This document shows, piece by piece, positions 25,823 through 35,043 of a DNA stretch of 64,000 bases. Below the pieces are notes generated by a model that worked only from the letters and a program-made list of their open reading frames with translations, was not told the origin of the DNA and did not search any database. Positions within the stretch are counted from its first letter, which is position 1, and each line of letters starts with the position of its first letter. Made by a program: the position numbers and the translations under genes. This DNA comes from Oceanospirillum sp048270425 (GTDB lineage: Bacteria; Pseudomonadota; Gammaproteobacteria; Pseudomonadales; Halomonadaceae). The stretch is taken from NCBI GenBank assembly GCA_048270425.1, contig JBLWSY010000002.1:1-64000 (forward strand). Direction: 5' to 3'.

Positions 25823-28000
25823 ATGACAGATCTTCTTAAACTAGGTTATTCAGGTGCTCACGTTCATCAGAATGCGTTGAACGTCACCGGTCATAACATT
25901 GCTAATATGGATACTCCGGGGTTTAGTCGCCAGCAAGCTATTCAGCAAACAACGCCGGCTTATGGTACTGGCGAAGGGTACTTCGGCACAGGTGCGATGA
26001 CGACGACAATTCGTCGCATTTCTGATGAGTTTTTGACTCAGCAGGTGCGTAACGATACCAGTTTGGCTAAAGAATACGAGACGGTTCTGGACTATGCCAA
26101 GCAACTGGATAACCTCTTGGCTGATCCTTCTTCGAGCCCTGGTGCTGTTCTTAACGACTTTTTTGCGGCGATGGAATCCCTGAATGATGAGCCGGACTCC
26201 CAGCCGTTGCGTGGTCTTGTGTTATCCGAGTCCAAAAAACTGGTTGAACGTTTTAATCTTATTAACGACCGCTATGAAAATACCAGTGATAATCTGAATA
26301 CTCAGCTTTCAACCAATATTCAGGATATTAATCGTATATCAGCGTCGATTGCCGAACTGAATAAAGAGATTGCTGCGGCCAGTGGGCGAGCTGGAGGCTT
26401 GCCTGCCAATGATCTTATGGATATGCGTGATGAGAAGCTGCGTGAACTAAGTGAATATATTGAAGTAAAAACAACGAACGTTGCTGACGGCACGGTTTCT
26501 GTCATGGTTGGCGATGGTTTTCCTCTTGTTATTAACGAAGACTCATTCCGCTTAAAAGCAGCTCCAGGCCGTTCTGATGATAAGGCTTTGGATGTTTATT
26601 ACAGTGATCCAAAAGAAGGCGATAAAATGATCACTGATCTGATTAAGGGTGGCGAGCTTGGCGGTTTGTTGCGCTTTCGTAAAGAGGTGCTTAATCCGGC
26701 AATGAACGAATTGGGTCGTTTGGCAATTACGATATCCGAAAGCTTTAACGATCAGCATAAGTTAGGGATGAACCTTAATAATGAGATCGGAGGTAATTTC
26801 TTCCGCGATGTGAACGAACGGGAATTAATGGAAGAGCGTGTTACCCCTTATCAGGACAATAACTCCAATAGTAGTCTGGGATTGAATATTGCCATTACAG
26901 ATCCTTCTCAGCTTACCGATAAAGACTACCGTTTGACTGCGCTCTCTGGTGGGCCTGATGCGACGTTCAGCCTGCGGGACTCTGATGGCAATAAAGTGCG
27001 CTTTACAGATACCTCCACGACTCCTCCAACGAATAAGTCGGTGGTCACGCTCAATGAGCTGCGTACGGGAAATCTGGAGGTTGATGGCTTTGCTTTTTCA
27101 ATCCCTGCGGCAGCGAACGATCGGGTTTATGAAGGAGATGATTTTACGATCTCGCCAACCCGAAACGGTGCAAAAGATATTCGTCGCGAAATTACGGATG
27201 GCGATGAAATTGCGCTTGCCTCTCCTATGCGTGCGACAGCGGCTTCCTACAATACAGGCTCTATGGAGGTCATTTCCCGCAGTGTGAGCCAAACGTTTAA
27301 GACAGCCAGTACTGGAGACATCATTCCAAGTCAGGGCGTTCCTGCTGATCCTAGTGTTTTCTTTGACCAGCGTGAAGGCGAATTACGCTTTTATGACTCT
27401 ACAGCAACGCCTAATACCCGTGCTCTGCCGGAAGGGGTAAAGGTAGAATTTGATGCTTACAATAAAGGGGATACCTATGTGGGATACCGTCTCCTTGATC
27501 CGTCAACAATACCTAGCACTGTTTTATACGCAGAAGCGGCTAACCCTGCGACTGGTGAAGGTTTTAAATTTGGTGAAACCCAGAATATTATTCCCGAGGA
27601 GTGGGGCTTTAGTATGGATTTGGGGGGTATCCCGAATGAAGGTGATGCCGTTATTATCGATTTCAACACCGATGGCTTTGGTGATAACTCGAATGGCGCA
27701 GCCATGTCTGATCTTCAATCCAAAGGTGTGATTGATAATGGTAAGACTACTTTCCAGGATGGTTATTCTCACATTGTAGAAGCCGTGGGTGTGAAAACCG
27801 CTGAGTCCAAGATTAACGCAGAATCGGGGGCGGCTATTCTGAAGCAAAGTATCGCTTTGCGTGAAAGTGTTTCAGGTGTGAATTTAGATGAAGAGGCGGC
27901 AAACCTGGTGAAATTCCAGCAGGCTTACAATGCTTCGGCTCAGCTGATTGCCGTGTCTCAGCAGTTGTTCTCATCTCTGATTAATGCTGTAGGGAGATAA
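25823..28000 (+). CDS. flgK: Hook-filament junction protein FlgK
   Basis: HAP1, first junction zone between hook and filament. At 725 residues it is longer than E. coli FlgK (547), the extra lying in the middle. The N-terminal SGAHVHQNALNVTGHNIANMDTPGFSRQ and the C-terminal VSGVNLDEEAANLVKFQQAYNASAQLIAVSQQLF (in pieces) are typical axial-family coiled-coil ends. TTGGAGCG lies before ATG 25823. Six bases separate it from flgL. Confidence 0.95.
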   Translation: MTDLLKLGYSGAHVHQNALNVTGHNIANMDTPGFSRQQAIQQTTPAYGTGEGYFGTGAMTTTIRRISDEFLTQQVRNDTSLAKEYETVLDYAKQLDNLLADPSSSPGAVLNDFFAAMESLNDEPDSQPLRGLVLSESKKLVERFNLINDRYENTSDNLNTQLSTNIQDINRISASIAELNKEIAAASGRAGGLPANDLMDMRDEKLRELSEYIEVKTTNVADGTVSVMVGDGFPLVINEDSFRLKAAPGRSDDKALDVYYSDPKEGDKMITDLIKGGELGGLLRFRKEVLNPAMNELGRLAITISESFNDQHKLGMNLNNEIGGNFFRDVNERELMEERVTPYQDNNSNSSLGLNIAITDPSQLTDKDYRLTALSGGPDATFSLRDSDGNKVRFTDTSTTPPTNKSVVTLNELRTGNLEVDGFAFSIPAAANDRVYEGDDFTISPTRNGAKDIRREITDGDEIALASPMRATAASYNTGSMEVISRSVSQTFKTASTGDIIPSQGVPADPSVFFDQREGELRFYDSTATPNTRALPEGVKVEFDAYNKGDTYVGYRLLDPSTIPSTVLYAEAANPATGEGFKFGETQNIIPEEWGFSMDLGGIPNEGDAVIIDFNTDGFGDNSNGAAMSDLQSKGVIDNGKTTFQDGYSHIVEAVGVKTAESKINAESGAAILKQSIALRESVSGVNLDEEAANLVKFQQAYNASAQLIAVSQQLFSSLINAVGR

Positions 28001-28005
28001 TTAAA

Positions 28006-29280
28006 ATGCGTGTTTCAACTTCTTTAATTAACCATAACAACACCAACAGCATTCTGAAAAAGCAAACAGAGCTTTTTTATACTTCTCAGCAGTTGGGAAC
28101 GGGTAAGCGGGTGCTGACACCGTCTGATGACCCAGTGTCTAGCACCTTGGCATTTAATGCTAAAAATAAACTGGCTAATATGGCGCAGTACGGTAAAAAC
28201 ATCGATTACGCAGAGAAAAGCCTGCGTACCAGTGAAACAACATTGGAAACGATTCACAACCGCTTGCAACGTGTTCGTCAGTTAATGATCCAGGCCAATA
28301 ACGACACGATTGGTGATGATGGCCGTAAGACCGTCGGGCTTGAGATACGCGAGATCACCGATCAGCTGGAAAAATTGGTGAATACCAAGGATGAGCAGGG
28401 TAACTATATCTTCTCTGGCAGCAAGGTCGATACGCCACCCTTCCAGCGGCAGGCAGATGGTAGTTACGAGTATCAGGGGGATTCTAAGGAGCGCTCTGTA
28501 CAGATTTCCGATAGCGTTCGATCACCACTGAATATGACCGGCAAAGAGATCTTCGAAGACATCGAGTCAGCGCTTTTTGCGTCAAGCCCAATGACAAGTT
28601 ATCCCGATGAGACCAATACAGGTACGGGGGATATAACCATTGCTTCCGGTTCACAGGCTTTTTTGACGGGTGATAAAATTGGTGACTTTGAGATTCAGGT
28701 CGCTAATGACGCGGTAGTGCCAGTGGAAATTACGGTGACTGGTCCTCGTGGTGCTGTTATCGACCTTTCCACACCCACGCCACCGAATACCCCAAATACA
28801 TTAGAAGCGCTTCAGGATTATTTGAATCAAGGCGCTGATGGCTCCGTGGGAAATTTGGCCTTTGATCCGACATCTTTTGATGGTTTGGTCGCTAATGGCG
28901 ACAGCTTTACCCTGCGTGTTAATAACGAAAAGCAGGATATGCTGACAGGTATGCAGCGTCTGGCTGATACTCTTGAGAACCATACCGGTGCTCAGAAAGA
29001 TAAAGATATGCTTGCCTCTTCCCTTGATGATTTGGACAGCTGGTTAAACAGTGTTGAAGTTGCCCGAACAGAGCACGGTACTCGCCGAAACAGTATTGAG
29101 GCTATTGGTGGCAATAACGCCAATGTCGAAATCTTCTTGAAAGAGCAGGTGAGTAACCTGGAAGATTTGGATTATGCAGAAGCAACTGGTCGCTTCGTTC
29201 TTGAGCAAACCGCGCTTCAGGCTTCTCAGCAAACCTTCAGTAAAATATCGTCTCTGAGTTTATTTAATTACATTAGCTAA
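28006..29280 (+). CDS. flgL: Hook-filament junction protein FlgL
   Basis: HAP3, second junction zone, flagellin-like. The 424-residue product has the N-terminal RVSTSLINHNN..QLGTGKRVLTPSDDP pattern and a C-terminal RFVLEQTALQASQQTFSKISSLSLFNYI coil. Longer than E. coli FlgL (317), with extra residues in the outer domain. Ends flgJKL, followed by a strong terminator. Confidence 0.94.
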   Translation: MRVSTSLINHNNTNSILKKQTELFYTSQQLGTGKRVLTPSDDPVSSTLAFNAKNKLANMAQYGKNIDYAEKSLRTSETTLETIHNRLQRVRQLMIQANNDTIGDDGRKTVGLEIREITDQLEKLVNTKDEQGNYIFSGSKVDTPPFQRQADGSYEYQGDSKERSVQISDSVRSPLNMTGKEIFEDIESALFASSPMTSYPDETNTGTGDITIASGSQAFLTGDKIGDFEIQVANDAVVPVEITVTGPRGAVIDLSTPTPPNTPNTLEALQDYLNQGADGSVGNLAFDPTSFDGLVANGDSFTLRVNNEKQDMLTGMQRLADTLENHTGAQKDKDMLASSLDDLDSWLNSVEVARTEHGTRRNSIEAIGGNNANVEIFLKEQVSNLEDLDYAEATGRFVLEQTALQASQQTFSKISSLSLFNYIS

Positions 29281-29300
29281 ATAGCTTTTCTGTGCCCGAC

Positions 29301-29332
29301 CAAGAAAGCCACTCAAATGAGTGGCTTTCTTG
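29301..29332 (+). terminator. Intrinsic terminator after flgL
   Basis: Perfect 14-bp stem (29301-29314 against 29319-29332) with an AAAT loop; the 3' arm itself ends in TTTCTTG. The remaining interval to 29597 has only the sigma-54 site and flagellin leader. Confidence 0.9.
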
Positions 29333-29463
29333 CATCTATAACGGCCATTTCTTTCCTTTCGTATTTCCTGCACCTTTGCCGCTGAATATCGTTTTAGCCT
29401 GGTGTTGCCGTAGAATATCTTTTTACATTACTTAACTTTCTGATTTTAAAGGGTTTTTGTTTT

Positions 29464-29479
29464 TGGCACGCTGATTGCT
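29464..29479 (+). promoter_or_regulatory. Sigma-54 promoter of flagellin gene 1
   Basis: TGGCACGCTGATTGCT is a full match to TGGCAC-N5-TTGCW with GG-N10-GC spacing. A 118-base leader follows before the start codon. No sigma-28 site is visible in this gap. Confidence 0.88.
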
Positions 29480-29597
29480 TTGCAATAGGCAAGGCTAGCT
29501 GAGGCGATAAGCTAAAGAGGCTGCGCCTGGCAATTAATTTCATTGGCAGTAAATAAGACTGCATGCCCAATACCTGAAAAAAAGGACGGGACTCAAT

Positions 29598-30782
29598 ATG
29601 GCTCTATTTGTAAATACAAACGTAGCGGCTCTGAATGGCCAGAAAAACCTGAATGATGTAACTGCACGTATGAACAGCTCTTTCGAGAAGCTGTCTTCAG
29701 GTAGTCGTATTAATAGCGCAAAGGACGATGCGGCAGGCCTTCAGATTTCTGATCGTCTAACCACTCAGGTGATTGGTCTGGAGCAGGCTACCCGAAATGC
29801 TAATGATGGTATTTCTATTGCTCAGATTGCAGAGGGCGCTTTGAGTGAAGTGACTAATAACGTCCAGCGTATGCGCCAACTTGTAGTGCAGGGCGGTAAC
29901 CGTACTTTGTCATCGGATGATCGCTCAGCTCTTTCTCAAGAATTTGCAAAGTTGCTGAACGTTAACAATGGTATTGCAAACCGTACTTCTTTTGGAACTC
30001 AGAAGTTGTTGAATGGAGAGTCTCCTGATGCTGGCTTCCAAATTCAAACCGGTGCTTATTCTGGCGAGCAAGATACAATTACTACAGGTAATGCGGAGCT
30101 TACAGCGTTATTTGGTAAAATGGCTGCTGACGAAGGGGTAGCTACCACGCTCGATATGAATGCGATCAGCACGAATACATCTCAGTTTGGTACTTTAGGT
30201 AAGCTGGTTGTCGCATATGCAGCTTTGGGCTCAACAGGTGACTTAACAAGTGCAGCAGATGCTCTATTTGGAACAGCCCGTGCGGGTGTGCCTGCTAATA
30301 TTGGAACAAATGCCATCGCGGCAAGCGTTGTGACCGTTGATGTTGATGAGCTGACAAACATCCTGAAGAATGAGCAAGCTCTTTTGAGTGCTGGCGGTGC
30401 AACTGCAATCACTGCAGGGCTTGGAGCCGCAGCTGCGCTTATTGGTGTATCCGGTGCGACCTCTACATTCTCAGGTGATGATTTAAATAAGATCCATGCT
30501 TATGCGACGGATACTTTGCTTGATGCTATGGGCGATCTGATTACTCAGGTTGATAAGCAGCGTGCCAAGATGGGGGCGGAGCAAAACGGTTTAACTTCTG
30601 TAGTACGTAACAATACTACTGCGGTCGTGAATGTATCTGACTCTCGTTCTCGGATTCAGGATACAGATTTTGCGGCAGAAACCTCTGAGTTGACTCGTAA
30701 CCAGATCATCCAGCAGGCTTCCACTACCATTCTGTCCCAGGCAAATCAGTTGCCACAGACGGCCTTGACTTTGCTGGGATAA
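29598..30782 (+). CDS. fliC: Flagellin 1 (sigma-54-type promoter)
   Basis: Filament subunit, 394 residues. Conserved D0/D1 ends: MALFVNTNVAALNGQKNLND..SFEKLSSGSRINSAKDDAAGLQISDRL at the N-terminus and NNTTAVVNVSDSRSRIQDTDFAAETSELTRNQIIQQAS..LPQTALTLLG at the C-terminus. The central part (about 175-315) is variable, helical and alanine-rich. It is a close paralogue of the next gene in both ends. AAAGGACGGG is the ribosome site. Its codon choice is less biased than the next flagellin. The control pattern is like Vibrio flaA, the flagellin needed first in assembly, although that role is an inference. Confidence 0.95.
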   Translation: MALFVNTNVAALNGQKNLNDVTARMNSSFEKLSSGSRINSAKDDAAGLQISDRLTTQVIGLEQATRNANDGISIAQIAEGALSEVTNNVQRMRQLVVQGGNRTLSSDDRSALSQEFAKLLNVNNGIANRTSFGTQKLLNGESPDAGFQIQTGAYSGEQDTITTGNAELTALFGKMAADEGVATTLDMNAISTNTSQFGTLGKLVVAYAALGSTGDLTSAADALFGTARAGVPANIGTNAIAASVVTVDVDELTNILKNEQALLSAGGATAITAGLGAAAALIGVSGATSTFSGDDLNKIHAYATDTLLDAMGDLITQVDKQRAKMGAEQNGLTSVVRNNTTAVVNVSDSRSRIQDTDFAAETSELTRNQIIQQASTTILSQANQLPQTALTLLG

Positions 30783-30795
30783 GTTGAACAGGAAT

Positions 30796-30833
30796 AAAAA
30801 AAGACTGGCACAATGTTGCCGGTCTTTTTTTTG
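30796..30833 (+). terminator. Intrinsic terminator after flagellin 1
   Basis: AAGACTGGCA pairs with TGCCGGTCTT (one G-T pair), followed by a run of Ts. Confidence 0.9.
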
Positions 30834-30843
30834 TCCAAAAAAC

Positions 30844-30870
30844 TAAAGCTATTTATGATGCGGGCGATAA
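30844..30870 (+). promoter_or_regulatory. Sigma-28 (FliA) promoter of flagellin gene 2
   Basis: TAAA (30844-30847), exactly 15 bases, then GGCGATAA (30863-30870). This is one base from the FliA consensus TAAA-N15-GCCGATAA. It lies 58 bases before the start codon. Confidence 0.85.
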
Positions 30871-30928
30871 AGTATTTACAAAGATGAGATGTGCTTTGAA
30901 ATAATTTAATAAGTTTGAGGGTCTTCCC

Positions 30929-32113
30929 ATGGCTTTATTTGTAAATACTAACGTTGCCGCGTTGAACGGTCAGAAAAACCTGATGGACGTTACTGCCCGT
31001 ATGAACAGCTCTTTCGAGAAGCTGTCTTCCGGTAGCCGTATCAACAGTGCGCGTGATGATGCAGCAGGTCTGCAGATTTCGGATCGTCTGACCACTCAGA
31101 TCACAGGTCTGAACCAGGCAAGCCGCAACGCTAACGACGGTATCTCTATTGCACAGATCGCAGAAGGCGCACTGGGTGAAGTGACTAACAACATTCAGCG
31201 TATGCGTCAGCTGGTTGTTCAGGGTGGTAACCGTACTCTGTCAGCGGACGATCGTACTTCTCTGGCTCAGGAATTCACCAAGCTGGCGAACGTGAACAAC
31301 GATATTGCGGATCGTACGGCTTACGGCACGCTGAAAATTCTGAATGGTGACTCTCCGGAAGCAGGCTTCCAGATTCAGTCCGGTGCTTACGCAGGTGAGC
31401 AGGATACTGTAACCACAGGTAATGCCGAGCTGACTGCCCTGATGGGTAAAATGGCTACGGATGAAGGTGTGGCTACAGACCTTCTTTTAGAAAACTTGGA
31501 TGATACCAACTTATCTGAGGCTGGCACTATTGGCAAAATGGTTGCGGCTTATGCGGCTCTGGGGTCTACCGGTGACATCGCTTCTGCAGTAGATGAGCTG
31601 TTTGGTTCTGTGGGTGCTGGCGCACTTGTAGATCTGGGTACAGATGCGATCGCTGCTAGTATTGCTACTTTGGATGTTGGTGCGATGACCAAGGTTCTTG
31701 AGCGAGAGCAGACCTTTGTTTCGCTAGGTGCTACTGTTAATGGCGCTATGACTAATACGATGGATGTTCTTCTTGGTGTTACTGTTGTTGCCAGTAACTT
31801 CTCTGATGAAGATCTCAATAAAATTCATGGTTTTGCTACAGATGCGCTTCTTGACACTATGAGTGGCTTGATTACTCAGGTTGATAAGCAGCGAGCAAAA
31901 CTGGGTGCAGAGCAAAATGGTCTAACCTCTACTGTGCGCAACAATACCACTGCGGTGGTAAACGTGTCTGATTCTCGTGCTCGTATCCAGGATACAGACT
32001 TTGCTGCAGAAACCGCTGAGTTGACCCGTAACCAGATCATTCAGCAGGCTTCTACTACGATCCTGTCTCAGGCGAACCAGTTGCCTCAGACTGCCCTGTC
32101 GCTGTTGCGTTAA
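30929..32113 (+). CDS. fliC: Flagellin 2 (sigma-28-type promoter)
   Basis: Filament subunit, also 394 residues and nearly identical to flagellin 1 in the D0/D1 ends (RINSARDDAAGLQISDRL; NVSDSRARIQDTDFAAETAELTRNQIIQQAS). The central region (about residues 180-315) differs. The gene ends use highly biased codons (CTG, CGT, AAC, GGT) as expected of the main filament protein, whereas the centre (about 31470-31870) does not. Ends LPQTALSLLR. FliA-dependent, so made after the hook is complete. A likely target of pseudaminic-type modification by the Maf protein downstream. Confidence 0.95.
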   Translation: MALFVNTNVAALNGQKNLMDVTARMNSSFEKLSSGSRINSARDDAAGLQISDRLTTQITGLNQASRNANDGISIAQIAEGALGEVTNNIQRMRQLVVQGGNRTLSADDRTSLAQEFTKLANVNNDIADRTAYGTLKILNGDSPEAGFQIQSGAYAGEQDTVTTGNAELTALMGKMATDEGVATDLLLENLDDTNLSEAGTIGKMVAAYAALGSTGDIASAVDELFGSVGAGALVDLGTDAIAASIATLDVGAMTKVLEREQTFVSLGATVNGAMTNTMDVLLGVTVVASNFSDEDLNKIHGFATDALLDTMSGLITQVDKQRAKLGAEQNGLTSTVRNNTTAVVNVSDSRARIQDTDFAAETAELTRNQIIQQASTTILSQANQLPQTALSLLR

Positions 32114-32136
32114 TTACACGTTATATATCGACAGTT

Positions 32137-32167
32137 AAAAAATCCCGCTACGGCGGGATTTTTTTTG
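32137..32167 (+). terminator. Intrinsic terminator after flagellin 2
   Basis: AAATCCCGC, TAC loop, GGCGGGATTT followed by a T-run. Confidence 0.92.
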
Positions 32168-32243
32168 CTGATCAGAAAGGCATATTGTGATTGTAGCTAT
32201 CTCTTATAGATGTTTTCTCTAGCATAAGTTTACAAAACAGGTT

Positions 32244-32270
32244 TTAAGAATTTTCTGGATTGGCCGATAA
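32244..32270 (+). promoter_or_regulatory. Sigma-28 promoter for the flaG-fliD-fliS-maf unit
   Basis: A perfect -10 element GCCGATAA (32263-32270) with TTAA 15 bases upstream (32244-32247), a slightly weak -35. It lies 46 bases before ATG 32316. Confidence 0.75.
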
Positions 32271-32315
32271 TCTACTTAATACAATTTAATCTTGCAGGTA
32301 TCTTCGGGGGTTGGC

Positions 32316-32741
32316 ATGAAAATTGATGGTTCTAATGATGCTTACGCACATAATTATGAAATGCGGCAAAAGCCTGCCGCCTCGGATATCGACAAGGTAA
32401 CAACGCAGGCTGGGGCAAAGCTTGAAAATGCCCGGACCGCTGCAATAGGTAATCTTGAGGCTGCCATGGGTGGTCAGAAGGGGCGCGAAGACGAACTTCA
32501 GGATGCTGTTGAAAAGATTAATCAATACGCGGAGATCCAGAAGGTAAGTTTGCGTCTGCAAATTGAGAAAGAACTACAGCAAGTGGTTGTAAAGGTCGTT
32601 GATATGGATACCGATGAGGTAATCCGTCAAATACCTTCTGAGCAGACCATTGAAATCGCCAAAAGACTCACTGAGGTTATGAAGGAGTTTTTAGGTGGGG
32701 ACACAAACTCTGCATTCAGTCTGTTGTCTGATGAAGTTTGA
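32316..32741 (+). CDS. flaG: FlaG-family flagellar protein
   Basis: A 141-residue protein with the FlaG C-terminal domain (about 65-125): LQDAVEKINQYAEIQKVSLRLQIEKELQQVVVKVVDMDTDEVIRQIPSEQTIEIAKRL in pieces. In Vibrio and Campylobacter FlaG affects filament length; the exact role is not settled. The start is taken at ATG 32316 because of GGGGG upstream; a TTG at 32292 would start only about 15-20 bases after the predicted transcription start. First gene behind a sigma-28 site, followed by fliD. Confidence 0.9.
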   Translation: MKIDGSNDAYAHNYEMRQKPAASDIDKVTTQAGAKLENARTAAIGNLEAAMGGQKGREDELQDAVEKINQYAEIQKVSLRLQIEKELQQVVVKVVDMDTDEVIRQIPSEQTIEIAKRLTEVMKEFLGGDTNSAFSLLSDEV

Positions 32742-32836
32742 CCTTGTTTGAGGATTGCTTTAGTAGCTAAAAGCTCATCTATGTAACAGTCTTTATTTCA
32801 AATCAGTTTTGCGCATTGCGCAGACGGGAGTAAGTT

Positions 32837-34588
32837 ATGAACTTTTTAGGTATCGGTTCAGGTCTAGACCTTTCAGGCATGTTGGAAGGCTTGGTTGAAG
32901 TTGCCAGTAAACCTAAAGTAGAGCAATTAGGACGCCGCGAGATCCGACTGGAGGATTCTATTTCTGGTTTGGGTATCCTGAAAAGTAAGCTCTCTGACTT
33001 TAAGAGTGCTGCAGATGCCCTAAAAGATGGTAGTTTGTATACATCTATGAACCCGACTTTGACGCAGCCTGAAAGTGGTGATCTGATCAAGGTTGATGCT
33101 AGCGACAGTGCTGTAGCCTCTAGCTATAATATTGAAGTTGTTTCGCTTGCTCTCGGTAGTAAAGCGACCTCATCATGGCGTTCTGAAAAATACCAAAGCG
33201 ATTTTTTTGCTGACACTTCTTCTGCTCTGAACAAAAGCGGTACTCTTACGCTTGGAGGAGAAGCCCTTAGCGTAAACTCAGGTGATTCATTAGAAGATAT
33301 TGCTTTTACCATCAATAGTAATCCTACTCTACAAGCTTCAAATATTTCTGCTGAGGTTGTAGATGGACGTCTTGAATATTATCAAGATGGCCTTAGTGGT
33401 ACGGTAACAGCGACAACAGGTGATGCAGATCTTGATGTGTTTGCAACATCTGGTGCAAATGCGGGTATGACATTACGAGCTGATAGCTCAAGGGATACTG
33501 GGCTGGCTGGTCGTCTGACTTTTGAAGCAGATGGCAAAACCTTCGATGTAGATATTGACCCGAGTGAGGTTAAATCTCTGGATCAGGTAGTTGCTGCAAT
33601 TAATGGTGCAGATGACAATTTTGGCGTAACGGCCAACATTATTGATGGGAAGCTTGTTTATCAGTCCTCCGTGACAGGTGCAGGAAATGACCTTTCAGTT
33701 ACATCTTCCAATGGTGAAGATAGTGACGGCAACCCTATTACTGCATCCGCAAATCTGAGTAGTCTGACTACCGGAGCTGGCAATATGATTGTTGGTACAA
33801 ATGCCGCTGATGCTGAAATTAAGGTTGATGGGGTCTCGATCACGAATGACTCTAATACCTTCGACGGCGCGGTCGCAGGTCTAACTATTACTGCGCTGAA
33901 AGAATCGAAAGGTGCAGGTACACCGGATGCTGAAACTGCAGGTCTTACAGTTGGTACTAACAGCGGCGCAGTAAAGGGGAAAATTGAGAAGTTTATCAGT
34001 ACTTACAACGCCCTTCGTGAAACGATGACCGAGTTGAAGGGAACTGTTGATGATAAAGGGAAATTTACCGCAGGTAAGCTCTCCAATGATCCTATTATTC
34101 GTAATGTAGAATCGGTTTTGAACAGTATGATTACTGCCGTTGGCGCTGATGCGTCTGAGGGTTCCAACACCTTGTTCTCTATTGGTATAGAGCTGTCTCA
34201 AGAAGGTGATGGTCTGTTGACTAATGGCTCGACAAGAACGAAGGCTTCAGAGCGTTGGGATGCTGCTATGAGCGGCAGCATGGAAGATCTGAAGAAGTTG
34301 TTCGCCGGTGATGGAAAAGAGTCTTTGGACGGGATAGCAGACCAAATTAGTTCTAATTTGGATAACTTTGTTAGTTTTACTGGGATTATTAAAGATAAAG
34401 AAGACTCTTTCCAACAACAGCTTGATGCCTTGGATGAGCAGTATGAAGCCCATGCTCGATATATCGAAAGCTACAAGAAAACATTAACACAACAGTTCAC
34501 CGCTTTGGATGCTACCATGGCTAAAATGAACTCTATCATGCAGTATATTGGCCCGCAGCTTGCGGCTTTACCGGGCGCATCAAAATAA
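32837..34588 (+). CDS. fliD: Flagellar filament cap protein FliD
   Basis: HAP2, the cap under which flagellin is inserted, and often an adhesin. The 583-residue product has the FliD N-terminus (NFLGIGSGLDLSGMLEGLVEVASKPK) and the C-terminal coil (QQQLDALDEQYEAHARYIESYKKTLTQQFTALDATMAKMNSIMQYI, in pieces). It is about 115 residues longer than E. coli FliD, with extra domains in the middle (about 180-400) likely exposed on the cap. GGGAGTAAG is the ribosome site. A near-perfect 13-base palindrome of TGCGCA type lies at 32812-32824 just before it, function unknown. Confidence 0.95.
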   Translation: MNFLGIGSGLDLSGMLEGLVEVASKPKVEQLGRREIRLEDSISGLGILKSKLSDFKSAADALKDGSLYTSMNPTLTQPESGDLIKVDASDSAVASSYNIEVVSLALGSKATSSWRSEKYQSDFFADTSSALNKSGTLTLGGEALSVNSGDSLEDIAFTINSNPTLQASNISAEVVDGRLEYYQDGLSGTVTATTGDADLDVFATSGANAGMTLRADSSRDTGLAGRLTFEADGKTFDVDIDPSEVKSLDQVVAAINGADDNFGVTANIIDGKLVYQSSVTGAGNDLSVTSSNGEDSDGNPITASANLSSLTTGAGNMIVGTNAADAEIKVDGVSITNDSNTFDGAVAGLTITALKESKGAGTPDAETAGLTVGTNSGAVKGKIEKFISTYNALRETMTELKGTVDDKGKFTAGKLSNDPIIRNVESVLNSMITAVGADASEGSNTLFSIGIELSQEGDGLLTNGSTRTKASERWDAAMSGSMEDLKKLFAGDGKESLDGIADQISSNLDNFVSFTGIIKDKEDSFQQQLDALDEQYEAHARYIESYKKTLTQQFTALDATMAKMNSIMQYIGPQLAALPGASK

Positions 34589-34605
34589 GGATTTAAGGTG
34601 ATTTT

Positions 34606-35043
34606 ATGAATAGGGCTATTAGTCAATATAAAAATGTAAGTGTCGAAAGTGGTCTTGAAGGTGCCAGTCCTTATCAGATTACCAAAAAGCTTATTGATGG
34701 CTGCATGATGTTTTTAAAACAGGCTAAGGTGGCTATCAGTAAAAAAGATTATGAGAAGAAGTCTTTTCATATCTCAAAGGCTCAGGCAATCATCACTACA
34801 TTGGCGTCGAGTCTACACTCTGATCACAATGAAGAAGTATCAGCGAATCTTTTAGCGCTCTATGACTTTTGCCTGAATGAGCTCATATCTGCTTCGGCAG
34901 AGATGAGTGTTGAGAAGGTTGAGTCAGTAGAAAAGGTTATCGGCGAAATTAAAGCAGGTTGGGATTCTATTCCAGCTGATGCGGTAATTGAGGCTGAAAA
35001 AATGCGCTCTCAGGGGGCAATGGTGAGTACCGATGCCGGATAA
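34606..35043 (+). CDS. fliS: Flagellar export chaperone FliS
   Basis: Cytosolic chaperone that binds the flagellin C-terminus and stops early polymerisation. The 145-residue product is helical with the family pattern SPYQITKKLIDGCMMFLKQAKVAI (about 25-48) and ISKAQAIITTLASSL (about 62-76), followed by NLLALYDFCLNELISAS. Length is slightly above E. coli FliS (136). Its 3' end overlaps the start of the Maf gene by 11 bases. Confidence 0.92.
   Translation: MNRAISQYKNVSVESGLEGASPYQITKKLIDGCMMFLKQAKVAISKKDYEKKSFHISKAQAIITTLASSLHSDHNEEVSANLLALYDFCLNELISASAEMSVEKVESVEKVIGEIKAGWDSIPADAVIEAEKMRSQGAMVSTDAG

Noticed and set aside
30806..30820. TGGCACAATGTTGCC, sigma-54-like sequence after flagellin 1
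   Set aside because: The GG-GC spacing is one base short and the sequence is part of the terminator stem of flagellin 1.
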